Shown here piece by piece: positions 10,285 through 20,082 of a DNA stretch of 64,000 nt. Location of the stretch: contig CP126206.1 in the NCBI GenBank assembly GCA_030272155.1, positions 868,001-932,000 on the forward strand, in the 5' to 3' direction. This DNA is from Tetradesmus obliquus (taxonomy: Eukaryota > Chlorophyta > Chlorophyceae > Sphaeropleales > Scenedesmaceae). A program made the position numbers and the translations under genes. Positions within the stretch are counted from its first letter, which is position 1. Each line of letters opens with the position of its first letter. The notes under the pieces were generated by a model. That model did not search any database. It was not told the origin of the DNA and worked only from the letters and a program-made list of their open reading frames with translations.

Positions 10285-10836
10285 TTGCATGTGCATGGCT
10301 CAAGGCGGGGCAACCTCTGTAGTGTGTCTGTCATGAGGCGGAGCAGCATGCCTGCTTGCCAACTTTGTGAAAAGGGCTTTGGGGTCTTCCGGTCTTGCAG
10401 ATCTTCCGGCTTCTGCCAGGCCTACGACATGGGCCTGCTATGCAAGTTGTGTGACAACAACTTGCGTGGCAGCACATCCTTGAGGTTGTGGCGCGCGCAG
10501 CATGAGACAAGGGCTTTGGGGTCTTCCAATCTTGCAGACATTCCATGTGCTTGCATGGATGTGGCACTGTTGCTGGCGGCTATCAGCACCAAGTGGGTGC
10601 TTGTGTATGTCAGCACAGCAGACAAAGGTGCAAAGTGGGTGCTTGTGTATGTCAGCACAGCAGACAAAGGTGCAAAGTGGGTGCTTGTGTATGTCAGCAC
10701 AGCAGACAAAGGTGCAAAGTGGGTGCTTGTGTATGTCAGCACAGCAGACGAAGGTGCAAAGTGGGTGCTTGTGTATGTCAGCACAGCAGACAAAAGTGTG
10801 TATATTGCGTTGCTACTACTATTACTGTTGAATTGA
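10285..10836 (+). CDS. ORF containing a 14-residue repeat (hypothetical)
   Basis: A 183-codon frame. The N-terminal half has Cys pairs (CQLCEKGFG, CKLCDNN) that could bind zinc. The C-terminal half is five copies of KWVLVYVSTADKGA encoded by a 42-bp minisatellite. Because 42 is a multiple of three, the repeat is open in several frames, so this frame may not be the coding one. No family is recognised. Confidence 0.25.
   Translation: MHVHGSRRGNLCSVSVMRRSSMPACQLCEKGFGVFRSCRSSGFCQAYDMGLLCKLCDNNLRGSTSLRLWRAQHETRALGSSNLADIPCACMDVALLLAAISTKWVLVYVSTADKGAKWVLVYVSTADKGAKWVLVYVSTADKGAKWVLVYVSTADEGAKWVLVYVSTADKSVYIALLLLLLLN
10591..10797. repeat. 42-bp minisatellite, 5 copies
   Basis: The unit begins AAGTGGGTGCTTGTGTATGT; starts are at 10591, 10633, 10675, 10717 and 10759. 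Copies are nearly identical, indicating recent expansion. Confidence 0.95.
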
Positions 10837-11134
10837 GCAACTACAGCACAAGGTTGGCACGCATGTGGTGTGCCTGCTGCCTGCTGTGGGATGGCAGCTG
10901 TTGTCATTTCGAACACTGCCAGCATGCCGTCAGTAATACCTGCCAGGCTGGCATGTTTGCAGCCCAGCTGGCACCGGCTTGCGCGGCAGATGTTACTACT
11001 GGCATCTGTGTGGTGCTTGTGTGCATCAACTGGTTGCCAGTGCCAACGGCTGTTACTGCTGTTGTGAATTAGCACGGCTGGCGTTATGACTGCCATGCTG
11101 AGATGCTGCTATTACTGGCGCACAGCAGACAGAT
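10837..11134. other. No recognisable gene
   Basis: The last GC-rich, host-like stretch before the AT-rich island. Confidence 0.4.
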
Positions 11135-11242
11135 CCCCCAGGACTTATTCGGTGGGTATAACGTTATAAAGTGACAATGTGAAATGTCACATTTTTACCA
11201 TGTGACAATCGGTATTTCACATCACCGAATAAGTCCTGGGGG
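11135..11242. repeat. 108-bp fold-back element
   Basis: Perfect 20-bp inverted repeats, CCCCCAGGACTTATTCGGTG at 11135-11154 and its complement at 11223-11242, enclose a 68-bp AT-rich centre with smaller GTGACA/TGTCAC inversions. It lies exactly where base composition shifts to the AT-rich island. It could be a tiny MITE, a terminator-like hairpin or an island end. Confidence 0.75.
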
Positions 11243-11683
11243 AATACCGTGGACAATACGTGGATTTTTGTTTCCTCCGTGAATATTCGGTGTAATACTA
11301 CCGATTGAGTATATAGGACAGACCCCCAAACAGCTTCATATGTGACGGACAACCCCTGGTAAGAATTCACATTTCATACATAGTCTTCATATGTGAAACA
11401 ATGGCACGGCTGCCCGCAAGGGCCCTTTGACATACCTGTGATTCGGTCACAAGCAGCCCTACTGGCACTCAGCCGAATTCAGCGTCAAATTTCCTATAAC
11501 AAAACGCCTCTCCATATGAAAATTTAATCGGTCCCTATGTGAACCTATATATTCATATGTGAATCCGCCGATTCATATATGAAAACAGATGTGAAGGACG
11601 GGGCCCACGGCTCAACACTGACACTGGTCACTGCCACCACCGATACATATCACTGTTGCCGCCAGCACTGACCCCCCCGTCGT
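11243..11683. promoter_or_regulatory. AT-rich end region with repeated TTCATATGTGAA-like motifs
   Basis: Near-palindromic variants of TTCATATGTGAA occur about five or six times between 11330 and 11585. A ~34-bp segment around 11369 (CATTTCATACATAGTCTTCA, then ATGTGAAAC) recurs in diverged form at about 13192. The spacing suggests binding sites or end repeats of the island. The function is inferred only. Confidence 0.4.
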
Positions 11684-12529
11684 TCATTTTCCAATCAACA
11701 TCGCCTTGTTATTCATCACGAGCAGGAATGTATCATCTTTCAACTCCCTCATCAGAGACTTATCTTCATTGTAGATCTTTTTCAGCCATCTCAAAGACTC
11801 ATCCACCTGTACATCATCCAATTCATCTTCCACATCATCCTTGTTATCCTTGTAATACGTCTGAAGTACCCTGTATCCATTCATGATCAGGTGCTCCAAC
11901 ACCTCGTCTTTCTTTTTCACTACCCACTTACCTCCATCTGCATACTCCATCAGGTTCTTTTTCACATTCTTGACACGCACGTTGTGATTTTCTGGATGTT
12001 CTGGGTGGAAATGCAACTCTTCCAACAACTTTACCATGTCCATTTCTTTCAAACACTCCATCAGAAACTGTGAGTCCAGATAATCCTTATTTTCCCCTCT
12101 GGCAAAATCTCTTGGAGTCACATGGATATGTATGTTGTTATTCTGTGTGTTGTTGTTGTTTTGCGTATTGTTGTTTATGGTTGACGACACACCACGGGCC
12201 CTCAAATCGTTCAGTTCAGCTTGAAGCATTGCCACTGTATTGGCTAATTGTTGTACAGTAGGAACTGCTGACACCAACTCTGTTGGCCCCTTGCATAACT
12301 TCTGGTGACGACACTTTGATTGGGGATTGATGAATCCCTTACCACACTTTTTGCATATGTGTTTCTTCTTTCTCTCACTGTCATCAATCAGTTCTTGTAA
12401 ATACTCTGATATGGCTACATCAGATACCCTTGGCTCACATGGTTTGGTTTTCTTAAGATGTCCTAGTAATCTTGATAGATAGTCAAAGCTGTCTCCACAC
12501 CTTTTACATATGCATAACCCTTTACTCAT
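11684..12529 (-). CDS. Giant-virus-like C2H2 zinc-finger protein, paralogue A
   Basis: The frame looks whole (281 residues). Two C2H2-like fingers lie near the N-terminus (CKRCGDSFDYLSRLLGHLKK, residues ~8-27, and CKKCGKGF..., ~58-80). A Leu-rich coiled-coil-like stretch and an Asn-rich linker (NNNTQNNN, ~120-135) follow. The C-terminal domain contains LEELHFHPEHPENHNV and the LMEYADGGKW motif. This architecture (fingers, Asn-rich linker, PEHPENHN domain) is characteristic of a family widespread in nucleocytoplasmic large DNA viruses; its role is unknown. It is a diverged relative, roughly half identical by eye, of the 265-residue gene repeated in the tandem units. Its upstream region shares the CCCACAAACTTTT motif with that gene's upstream region. 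Confidence 0.75.
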   Translation of the reverse strand: MSKGLCICKRCGDSFDYLSRLLGHLKKTKPCEPRVSDVAISEYLQELIDDSERKKKHICKKCGKGFINPQSKCRHQKLCKGPTELVSAVPTVQQLANTVAMLQAELNDLRARGVSSTINNNTQNNNNTQNNNIHIHVTPRDFARGENKDYLDSQFLMECLKEMDMVKLLEELHFHPEHPENHNVRVKNVKKNLMEYADGGKWVVKKKDEVLEHLIMNGYRVLQTYYKDNKDDVEDELDDVQVDESLRWLKKIYNEDKSLMRELKDDTFLLVMNNKAMLIGK

Positions 12530-13295
12530 TGTTATCTATTATACATTTGTTTCTTTTAAATGTCTTGCAAATGTATACGTTTTTATGCAAGTGTATAATT
12601 TTATTATACAATTTAATGAAAAATGAAAGAAGAGGGGTACTTTGTTTTTATAACTTTGTGGTAAGAACAAAATGAAATCCCACAAACTTTTACACAAATT
12701 CTCATTTTCTGTTTTCTAAAGATGTTTGGTTGATTGCGTCATGTGTGGACGTGGCATGGCACATCCTGGTATATATACCAGATTTGAGCAAAGGCAAACA
12801 GGGCATAGTTCATGTTGACACCCACCTATTGGCGATAACACCCATTACCTTTCATGTTTACACCCACCTATTGGCATGAATACCCATTGTTGTTAACGTT
12901 AACACCAATCGGGTTAATGCCGAGTCAGTGGTTTGAATTCTGGTCAACCGTTGTTGGCTGGCTGGATTTGGTCAATCTGGACTTGGAACGGTGTGAATGA
13001 TTTACATGTTGATGTGGAGCCAGCTCAGCTGCATGTATGTCTGCCTGTACAACTTTTCGATGCGCATCTGGTGCCCGTCATCACGACGCCACTGCCTGAG
13101 CCATGTGCCATGCATCATGCTGGAAGCCGGAATAACACCCTCCATGATCTCGTACACTAGACGCCCTATCAATGAATATGCAAAAATTACATTTCATGCA
13201 CAGTCTTCACATGTGAAACGAGGACGTGGCATGTGGCATGTACCACCAAGCATTTATGAAACCCACTTAAAGCTTCATCATATATCCATATTCAC
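12530..13295. promoter_or_regulatory. Intergenic spacer related to the spacers in the tandem units
   Basis: 12530-12725 is very AT-rich and shares AACAAAATGAAATCCCACAA with the region upstream of the repeated zinc-finger gene. 12768-12960 contains a TATA-like palindrome TGGTATATATACCA, then the ATTGGCATGAA / GTTAACACCAA / TTTGAATT motifs also seen at 19905-20040. A short reiteration, ACACCCACCTATTGGC, occurs at about 12820 and 12863. It is probably a duplicated promoter-bearing spacer of the island. Confidence 0.5.
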
Positions 13296-13976
13296 ATGGA
13301 CATCAAAACTGCTCTCGCTTTGGCAGACAAGGATGCTGGTAAGAAAATTCAACTTGTGTTGGAATCTCATGGATACAGCGACCATACACAAGATGTCAAA
13401 CTCATGTTTGCAGACTTCATCATGGATGCCAACTTATTCACTCAAAAGGAAAACATGCCTAAAGTGTGGAAATCAGATAGCTCACTCGCACAAGGATTCG
13501 ATGCTTTGAGGCTTTTCATAGAAATTCAAGAAATCAAAACACATCTCATTGAATCATTCGGACAAAGCAAATATGATACCTTGCACAGCAACATATACGA
13601 TCTCAAGAAAAAACATCAGAGAATGGCGAAAAACAAAATAAAGCCCGACAATCATATCGTCACAGAACCCGTACAGCAAGTCGACAACACACAAAACGAA
13701 GTAGTACAAGCACCAAACCAGGAGGAACCCGAAGATTCTGATACTAACACAGATTCGACAGACGACGAATCTATCAGTACCGAAAGTGAAGTCACATGGT
13801 CTCAAGAAGATATTAACGCGATAATAGTACAGAATGATTGTGCCTTGAAATTTATATGGGACTTGGCCGTATCTGAACAAGACCCATTCAAAAAAATTAC
13901 ATTGCAAAACCTTCATAGATCCATCAAAGCTATCGGACCTCTGTACAAACAAAGGTCTTCCCCTTCTTCTTCATGA
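13296..13976 (+). CDS. Island ORF, acidic C-terminal half, unknown function
   Basis: A 226-residue frame with AT-rich codon use like its neighbours. It is helical and Lys-rich to about residue 120, then has a low-complexity acidic linker (EEPEDSDTNTDSTDDES, ~145-162), then a short helical C-terminus. No family is recognised. It converges on the recombinase gene, with a 47-bp overlap at the 3' ends; such compactness is usual in viral or mobile DNA and unlike the host flanks. The start is the first ATG, which follows an AT-rich leader. Confidence 0.6.
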   Translation: MDIKTALALADKDAGKKIQLVLESHGYSDHTQDVKLMFADFIMDANLFTQKENMPKVWKSDSSLAQGFDALRLFIEIQEIKTHLIESFGQSKYDTLHSNIYDLKKKHQRMAKNKIKPDNHIVTEPVQQVDNTQNEVVQAPNQEEPEDSDTNTDSTDDESISTESEVTWSQEDINAIIVQNDCALKFIWDLAVSEQDPFKKITLQNLHRSIKAIGPLYKQRSSPSSS

Positions 13977-14952
13977 TAAACTTACTACCAGGCTTGGTCA
14001 CATTCTTTTTTTCTTTCTTTGCGTTTTGAAGTACATAGGCCAGATGTGTCTCTAGTGATTGACCCATGTCCTTTGCATCCTCAAGCCTTTCGCCTAGTGT
14101 TAGAGTCCTGTCATTGTTCCTGTGTGTACTGTACGCATGTCTAAGTGAATTTACAGTCACAGGTTTCTTCCATATCCTCTTTAGAATCCTAATAGTGGCC
14201 TTAGTGTAGCTGTTGGCAACGCTGTAAGGCTTACCATCCTTCTTTTCAAACATGTACGAACGTGGACTCTTTTCGAGACTCCACCTGATCAACTCGACAT
14301 GTTCCGGTAGTAAAATCTTTTTCCATGCCTTGTGCCATTTCGATGTTTTATACTCTCTTTCTTCGATGTAAGGCTCTTTCACTCTCAAATCTATAAAACT
14401 ATCTTTACTGTCCGTGGGTAGATCCTCATCTTTCCCTTTCAACAGTCTTATACGATGATAGTCCATCTGACGCCTCGGCTTAAATAGGTAATAGAACGAC
14501 AACCGCAGATGAGCCTTCGAACCATAACGCTCTCTCTTCAGCTTGTTAAACATCTTACCCACTTCTTCCCAACTGACCTCTGCTTCCTTTTGACGTTCTG
14601 TCGGTTCATTGCTCAATCTCGCTTTCTTCACCTCTTGGAACAATGGTAGACAAACCTCATACCAAACATCGAACAACCTCTTGTTCTTGTGTTTCTCACC
14701 CGTATGTTTCAGTACGCCTAACACCGACGATACTGTAGTATTCAATGTAGACCCCTTCAGGTTTGCAGCCAGCTTTGCATATGTCTCCTTGGGATCACGG
14801 ATCGATTCACATAATGATTTGCCCGTTATCTTGGTGATCCGCTTCAAAGAATATATATATGATTCTTTGGTACCTGCCTTGATATTGTTTGTTTCATTCA
14901 ATACCTTGTAAAAATCTTCATCTGTTTTTGCACTACAGATCAACTTCATCAC
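13930..14952 (-). CDS. Tyrosine recombinase (integrase-like), island gene
   Basis: The frame looks whole (340 residues). Residues ~1-110 resemble a SAM-like core-binding domain. The catalytic domain shows the usual order: an Arg in PRRQMDYHRIRL (~159-170), a Lys in YKTSK (~201-205), the box NSLRHAYSTH (~268-277), and the C-terminal MGQSLETHLAYV with the candidate nucleophile Tyr ~306. Tyrosine recombinases cut and join DNA through a 3'-phosphotyrosine intermediate and integrate viruses and mobile elements. The neighbours (zinc-finger gene, second recombinase-like gene) suggest it served integration of this island. It could also be a Crypton-like recombinase; the giant-virus-type neighbours favour a viral or virus-associated source. 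Confidence 0.75.
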   Translation of the reverse strand: MMKLICSAKTDEDFYKVLNETNNIKAGTKESYIYSLKRITKITGKSLCESIRDPKETYAKLAANLKGSTLNTTVSSVLGVLKHTGEKHKNKRLFDVWYEVCLPLFQEVKKARLSNEPTERQKEAEVSWEEVGKMFNKLKRERYGSKAHLRLSFYYLFKPRRQMDYHRIRLLKGKDEDLPTDSKDSFIDLRVKEPYIEEREYKTSKWHKAWKKILLPEHVELIRWSLEKSPRSYMFEKKDGKPYSVANSYTKATIRILKRIWKKPVTVNSLRHAYSTHRNNDRTLTLGERLEDAKDMGQSLETHLAYVLQNAKKEKKNVTKPGSKFIMKKKGKTFVCTEVR

Positions 14953-14974
14953 TATATATAATAGTTATACATCT

Positions 14975-15849
14975 TTAAGTACCTTTGTCAATGAAACGGT
15001 ATGAATACAGCATAGAGTAGTCATGGCACCGCATATGTTTAGCATAAACTTCGAGGCATTCTGTAGTTAGATATCTTGTATTCAAGGCGGTAGCAAAAGA
15101 TCTTCTTAGTGTGATGATGTCAGCAACGACAGGATCATACATGTTGGATACCAAATTAGCGTATGAATCAAAACCCATTGGTTCATTCGTGTCTTCGAAA
15201 CTGCAGAACATATATTTGCGAGGAAGTTTTCTTATACTAGCACGTATAACGGTTTTAACCTTTTTGATATCAACATTTAGATATGCTGGATAGTTGATAT
15301 CGTCTAGATAAAGTTCGATGGGTTCATTGTGGTTGTCGTCTTTGGCAAGGTGCAACAACATACTTGACGTGTCGAGGTGGTTTATGTCATCGCTTGTATC
15401 TGAAGGTCGATCCGGATGCACCACCATAACACCAAATTCGTCGTTGAGCGGAGGCATTGCTGTGTTAAGGATGCTTGCCAGGTATGTGAGATGGTTCTTG
15501 ATGTCTTGAGGTGATGTTCCCTTAGACTTGGTGTATAGGTTCTTGAGTTTTGTGTCTCTTATTTTAATTTGTGTCTTCAATGAAATCCATTTTGGTCTGT
15601 TGGCTTGAGACAACGTACCTTTGACAAGTTCATCGAAATCTGCGATAATATGTTTATAGGTGGGTACAGTTTTCTTTATTTCGACATTGACATACCTTTG
15701 TCCTTGAATGGGATTGAGCGCGAGTATTGTTCTCATCCATTCTACCTTGTTACCATGTACTTGGTGTTTGCTCTTGAATTGAGATGTCATGCAAAAGATA
15801 GTATATCTGTACTCATCCTTGATGTCATCGACATAGTTCTGCACTGAAC
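14975..15849 (-). pseudogene. Recombinase-like protein, part left of the CACTA-like insertion
   Basis: An AT-rich frame of ~290 residues up to the transposon edge. The C-terminus (ITLRRSFATALN, then ECLEVYAKHMRCHDYSMLY and a final Tyr-rich segment) resembles the end of tyrosine-recombinase catalytic domains. An upstream segment, KTVIRASIRKLPRKYMFCSF, fits the region before it. The N-terminal part matches the second half of the P-loop frames at 28871, 39429 and 57099. A CACTA-like transposon is inserted at 15850, and a related P-loop part lies on its far side (18695-18959). This copy is therefore interrupted and best treated as a fossil of the island. Confidence 0.55.
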
Positions 15850-18694
15850 CACTATGGTCAAGGCCCATCCACAACTCATCCACAAATCGTCCACATCAGG
15901 TCATCCACAGTGCCATCCACAGCGGACTACGGCCATCCACAGGCCATCCACAGGCCAACCACATCCGTCTGGGTCCACATGGCGTGTGGATGAACTTCGC
16001 ACACTTGTGGATGAAGTTGTGGATAGCGTAAACCAGCCTCGAATCATTGATTAAACATGTTCAACAATGATATATAACAATAATCGATGATTTCGCGTCG
16101 CACTGGCGCCGGGTACGCGAGCACAGCGTGCAGCAACAGAAGCAGCAGCAGGTACAAAGCTTGCAAGGCCAAGTCACTGCTGCTCCTGCTGCACCTGTAG
16201 TGCCAGGCCACATGTACACAAAAACAGACAAGAATGCCGCAAGATGTGCTATGTCCCTGCAACGCAACACCATGCTGTGACCTGCCACATGCAACCTGAA
16301 CCATTGTGTTCTGTCTGATGCTGCTCAGTCAGTAGCATGCTGCTTGCCACTCCAGCAGCCCGTCTTGCTGTGTCAGGCCGTAAGCTGCTGCTAAACCGTG
16401 CATTTGATGGAATGAAAGCTCCACGATGCCTGCTTGCTGCAGCAACACATAGCATGCAACTTGGTAACCTGCACATCAGCTTGCACTGCACTGGGCAAGT
16501 CAGCAGCAGTCGCAGTAGCAGCAGCAACAACAACAAAGGCAGCAAAGTGTTTTAGGGGTCTGTGTTGTACGTGCAACTGCTACAGCAGCGCTGCTGCTTT
16601 CAAACCCCCATGCAGGATTTGTACAACTTCGCTGCTTCTTAAAGGAGTGGCCGGCCGCTGCTGCTGCTTCTCATAGAAGCACTGGCATATCAAGACCCCA
16701 CACAACATGTGGCGCAAGTCTGACGCTGCTACTGCTGCGGAGGTGATCTGACACTAGGCAGGCATGCGATCTGTGTTGCGCTGCAGAACCCTGGATGGCG
16801 CCCTGCATGCTCAACCTTGCACGTACCTGTCAACAAGTTCCAGACTGTTGTTGACAGTGAGATTGTTGTGCGCGAGTAAAGCCGTGGCGCTGCAGGCTGC
16901 TTGCCTGCAAACAGCCCGATGCACTGGACGAACCTGCAGCAAACCATCACGTGTGGTGAGTGCTGTGCAAACGGCAGCTGCTACTGCATTGATGCTTGCA
17001 GGCACCCCGTGGTGCGACCCAAGCCAACATGCATCACAGGTGCTGCTGCTGCTTCTGCTGCCAGTGTTGCCGTGATGTCGTGCGCATGCAGGGCAGCCGC
17101 TGCAGCAGCTAGTGCCATCACATGCTACTGCAGCCACTGCCAGCTGTTGTCGTTGCTGTGCACTGCCTCTGGGTTCATGAAGCTGTCGCTGAACCTGTGC
17201 TTCTGCTGTACACCTAGCAGCAGATCCTGTCACCTGGCATCAAGCTGTTGCAGCCGCTGAGTGTGCCGTTGTTGCTTGACATCATCAGCGCAGCTTCACA
17301 ACTTGGCATCTAATTCAAGGAATGTAGCCGTGGCAGCCTTTGCGCAGTGTTAAAATGTGCACAAATGCGATCCGTAAGCCATGCATGCGCAACAACATAC
17401 ATGTGAATTCATGCATGTTCAGTATGCCACACAGCACTGCTTCACTTGCGCTACCGTGACAAAGCTGTTGCGGGCTAAGCGTTGACCCTACGGCTGATTG
17501 CCCCTCGCAAATCCACCGCTGACTGCCTGCAGGACAAGATGCACATGCGTGCAGAGGGACTGCAGTCCGCTGCTGTGCTCGGGGCAGCTGCTGATGTCAC
17601 CACCTGCCTAGTGGCTTGCACAGCTTGCTCACCTGCTGTCTGCTGCTTTACGTTTGGTGCAATAGCAGATCCAGCGTCCAGGATTTGCCGCCCACACATG
17701 TGTGCTTTGGCGTGCATGTATGTTGTGGATGCCTGCGGCTGCTCCTGCTGCTGTGCAACTCCTGCTGCATCAGCTGGCACTAGTGTGGTCAACGCTGCAA
17801 TAACGCTGCTAGAGACATAGAGTATGTTTATATAGTAACGAATGAAGCAGGCGCACGACAGTGATGGGCCCAGGATCACCCACAACAGCCATGGTTGCTG
17901 TTGGTAGCAGCACTGTTGATCTGGCTGATCCTGGGCTGGTCACTTGCATTAAACCTGTTGTACTCATTGTAATCGCTACGACGTGATATTTTGCGTGAAG
18001 ATGTCGTCATCAATCGCTGTAAAAGCAGCCCGGCAGGTACGCTGCAACCCCTCACGATGCTGTGTACGCAGGCATTACTCAGGCGCAGTTGAAAGCAGGT
18101 TCATTGAAGTCAAAGCTTCAATTTCATATGTTGCGCTTGCATCAGCCATGGGGTGCTCCGCATTAGGGTGGGCTGTCAGTTCCAAACCACGATGTTTGAA
18201 CAGATGTCAGGAGCGCGACCAATGCTGTCAGGCGCATTCCTTCTAACAAACCGTTTGATTCGAAAATGTATTACAAATGGGCGCCCAGTTTGTGCTGGCA
18301 GCAAGATGTGCCATCGGCACACCAAGTGCTTCAGCCCAGTCCTGCAGGGTTGCAAGGGAACTGCAGTAGTACAACAACCACGGCTGAACGATTATAAGTA
18401 ATAAGAAAGTAGCATAGTCTGCCTCTACCGTGCATGTGTCCTGCCAGGCCTGCACCTGCACCTGACATCTGGGGCCCCCCAGGAGGGGCTCCTGCAGTAC
18501 AACTGTTGCGGCTGCACAGGTGTGCTGTCCTTGAATAACCAAGAATGCACTTAAAAACACATCCACGGCATCATTTACAGCTTCTGTGAGCAGCCACTGA
18601 ACAGTCATCCACAGCAGCATGCTGTGGATGCACCAGTCAGGCGCTGTGGACGACTTGAGGATGGTTTGTGGATCAGGCTTGGCCATAGAGCGTT
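15850..18694. mobile_element. CACTA/EnSpm-like non-autonomous transposon
   Basis: The element begins CACTATGGTCAAGGC and ends in a related inverted sequence (CTTGGCCATAGAG, then CGTT). It is flanked by a 3-bp direct repeat AAC (15847-15849 and 18695-18697); the empty site, with one AAC, is present in units 2-4. Subterminal arrays of CATCCACA-type motifs (about eight between 15866 and 15965, inverted copies to 16025, and more at 18600-18670) are typical of CACTA elements. The right terminus is not canonical. The 2.8-kb interior has no convincing transposase, so the element is presumably mobilised in trans. It is absent from the other units, so it probably inserted after duplication began. Confidence 0.85.
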
Positions 18695-18959
18695 AACGCT
18701 TGGTGCAAAATGTGTTGCATATCACAACATTCATTCCATTTTGCAAGGCTTTCATTACTTCAGCCTTGCAAGTTTCATGTGCTTTGTTACAGTTTTGTTG
18801 GTTGAACTGGTATGCTCCGTCGACGTACCTATAATCATCTGCTGAGAAAAGTACATGATCAGGAAAGTGCATTTTTGCATAGGAAGTTTTACCCGATCCA
18901 GGCGAACCACGGATTATGATGAGTTCATTTTGACTGCTCATTACAGCACTTAGGTCCAT
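18695..18959 (-). pseudogene. P-loop kinase part, right of the CACTA-like insertion (unit 1)
   Basis: About 88 residues with a Walker A motif GSPGSGKTS (residues 18-26), a FSADDYRYVDGAYQF segment (~38-52) and VVICNT (~78-83). This pattern fits AAA_33 / polynucleotide-kinase-like P-loop proteins of the N4BP2L type, which phosphorylate nucleic acid ends or nucleotides. It is separated from the recombinase-like part at 14975-15849 by the inserted transposon. The same P-loop region appears uninterrupted in units 2-4. Confidence 0.6.
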
Positions 18960-19109
18960 TTGGCTTTAAGCACTAATGCTACTACTGCTGTGACAACCAC
19001 CTTGAACAGTTCATACTATCATATAACAACCACTATTTTTTAAGTCAGTTAGCTATAGCCTTGGGTGTATGAAACCCTGGCCACGGGGTTTGACCCCCTT
19101 GGTATCTTC

Positions 19110-19830
19110 TCAGATATTGTTTGGTAGTAGTATAGGTCCATGATGTTGTAGAAATCCATGATGATACCATGTGACCATGTTGTCCAACACCGAGTTGGCC
19201 TCTTGATGTCTGTGTATGTATTGTTTCCTCACCGCCTCCACGGCTTCAGCAGCTGTGCCTCCAGAGTAAATGATGATGATGGCGATGATAATACAGCTGA
19301 TGCCACAAGTTCCCCCATACCCCACGCCTTCGTGTTCAAATATATACTGCACCGTCCCCCTCGCAAACGCCGACATGATGCTGAATGGCGTGAAGCCCTC
19401 CACCAGCGCAGTGTAGCTCATCCTCTGTGACACTCCATCATCTCCAAAGTATCCACACGGATCCACAAACCCCTGCCCCCCCCTCCTCCACGTCCCATAC
19501 CAACAGGCAAGAGTGTCCCATATTGTCATCATGGTGACTGAAAACACCAATGTGCAACAGCAGGATAGACCCCTTGGACCGGTTGCTGATGATCTGTTGC
19601 AGGTCTGGTAGGTTGTGGAATTGAAGCTTTGGTGCCTGCTGGTCGTTGTACGTGATGTAGGCATTGGTGTTCTCGTAGGGGATCAGCAGTTCCATCCTCT
19701 GTGACAGCTCAGCAAAGAACTGGTTGTAGTACTCCCAGTCACGGTCCCAATCAGCTGGCCTGCCGTTGGCCATGATGGGAGCCACATCAGGATGAGAGAA
19801 GAAGGCGTTGAAGAACGCTGGCAACTCCAT
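19110..19830 (-). pseudogene. Cysteine-protease-like gene, unit 1 copy (broken)
   Basis: Same gene as at 29669-30388. This copy appears broken (about one break), whereas the copies in units 2-4 look whole. The TATA-containing upstream region is retained. Confidence 0.6.
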
Positions 19831-20082
19831 GGCTGGTTGCTGTTTGTTTGCTGGGTTTGCTTGGTTGCTCAAGGTGTGTTGGTGCGGTTGGCATGTGGCA
19901 GTGGTATATAAAGCAGAGTTGAGCAGCAGGGAGAGGGCAGCAGTTAGCGGTAACAGCTGGCTATTGGCATGAACAGCAATTGCCGTTAACACCAACCGGG
20001 CTGATGCTGACTGGCTAGTCAGTAGTTTGAATTGAATCTGACACAGTCCATCATCACAACCAACATTTCGGTGCCGTCTGAA
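19831..20082. promoter_or_regulatory. Promoter spacer of the protease-like gene (unit 1)
   Basis: A TATA-like TATATAAAG (about 19905-19913, TTTATATA on the minus strand) lies ~80 bp before the ATG at 19830. Beyond it are ATTGGCATGAAC, GTTAACACCAACCGGG and TTTGAATT, shared in diverged form with 12768-12960. The same spacer recurs in units 2-4. Confidence 0.5.

Noticed and set aside
10591-10797. CRISPR-like array
   Set aside because: The 42-bp units are contiguous with no spacers and the genome is eukaryotic; it is a minisatellite.
11684-15849. Complete Polinton or virophage insertion
   Set aside because: No major capsid protein, protein-primed polymerase or packaging ATPase and no long terminal inverted repeats were found; only virus-like accessory genes are seen.
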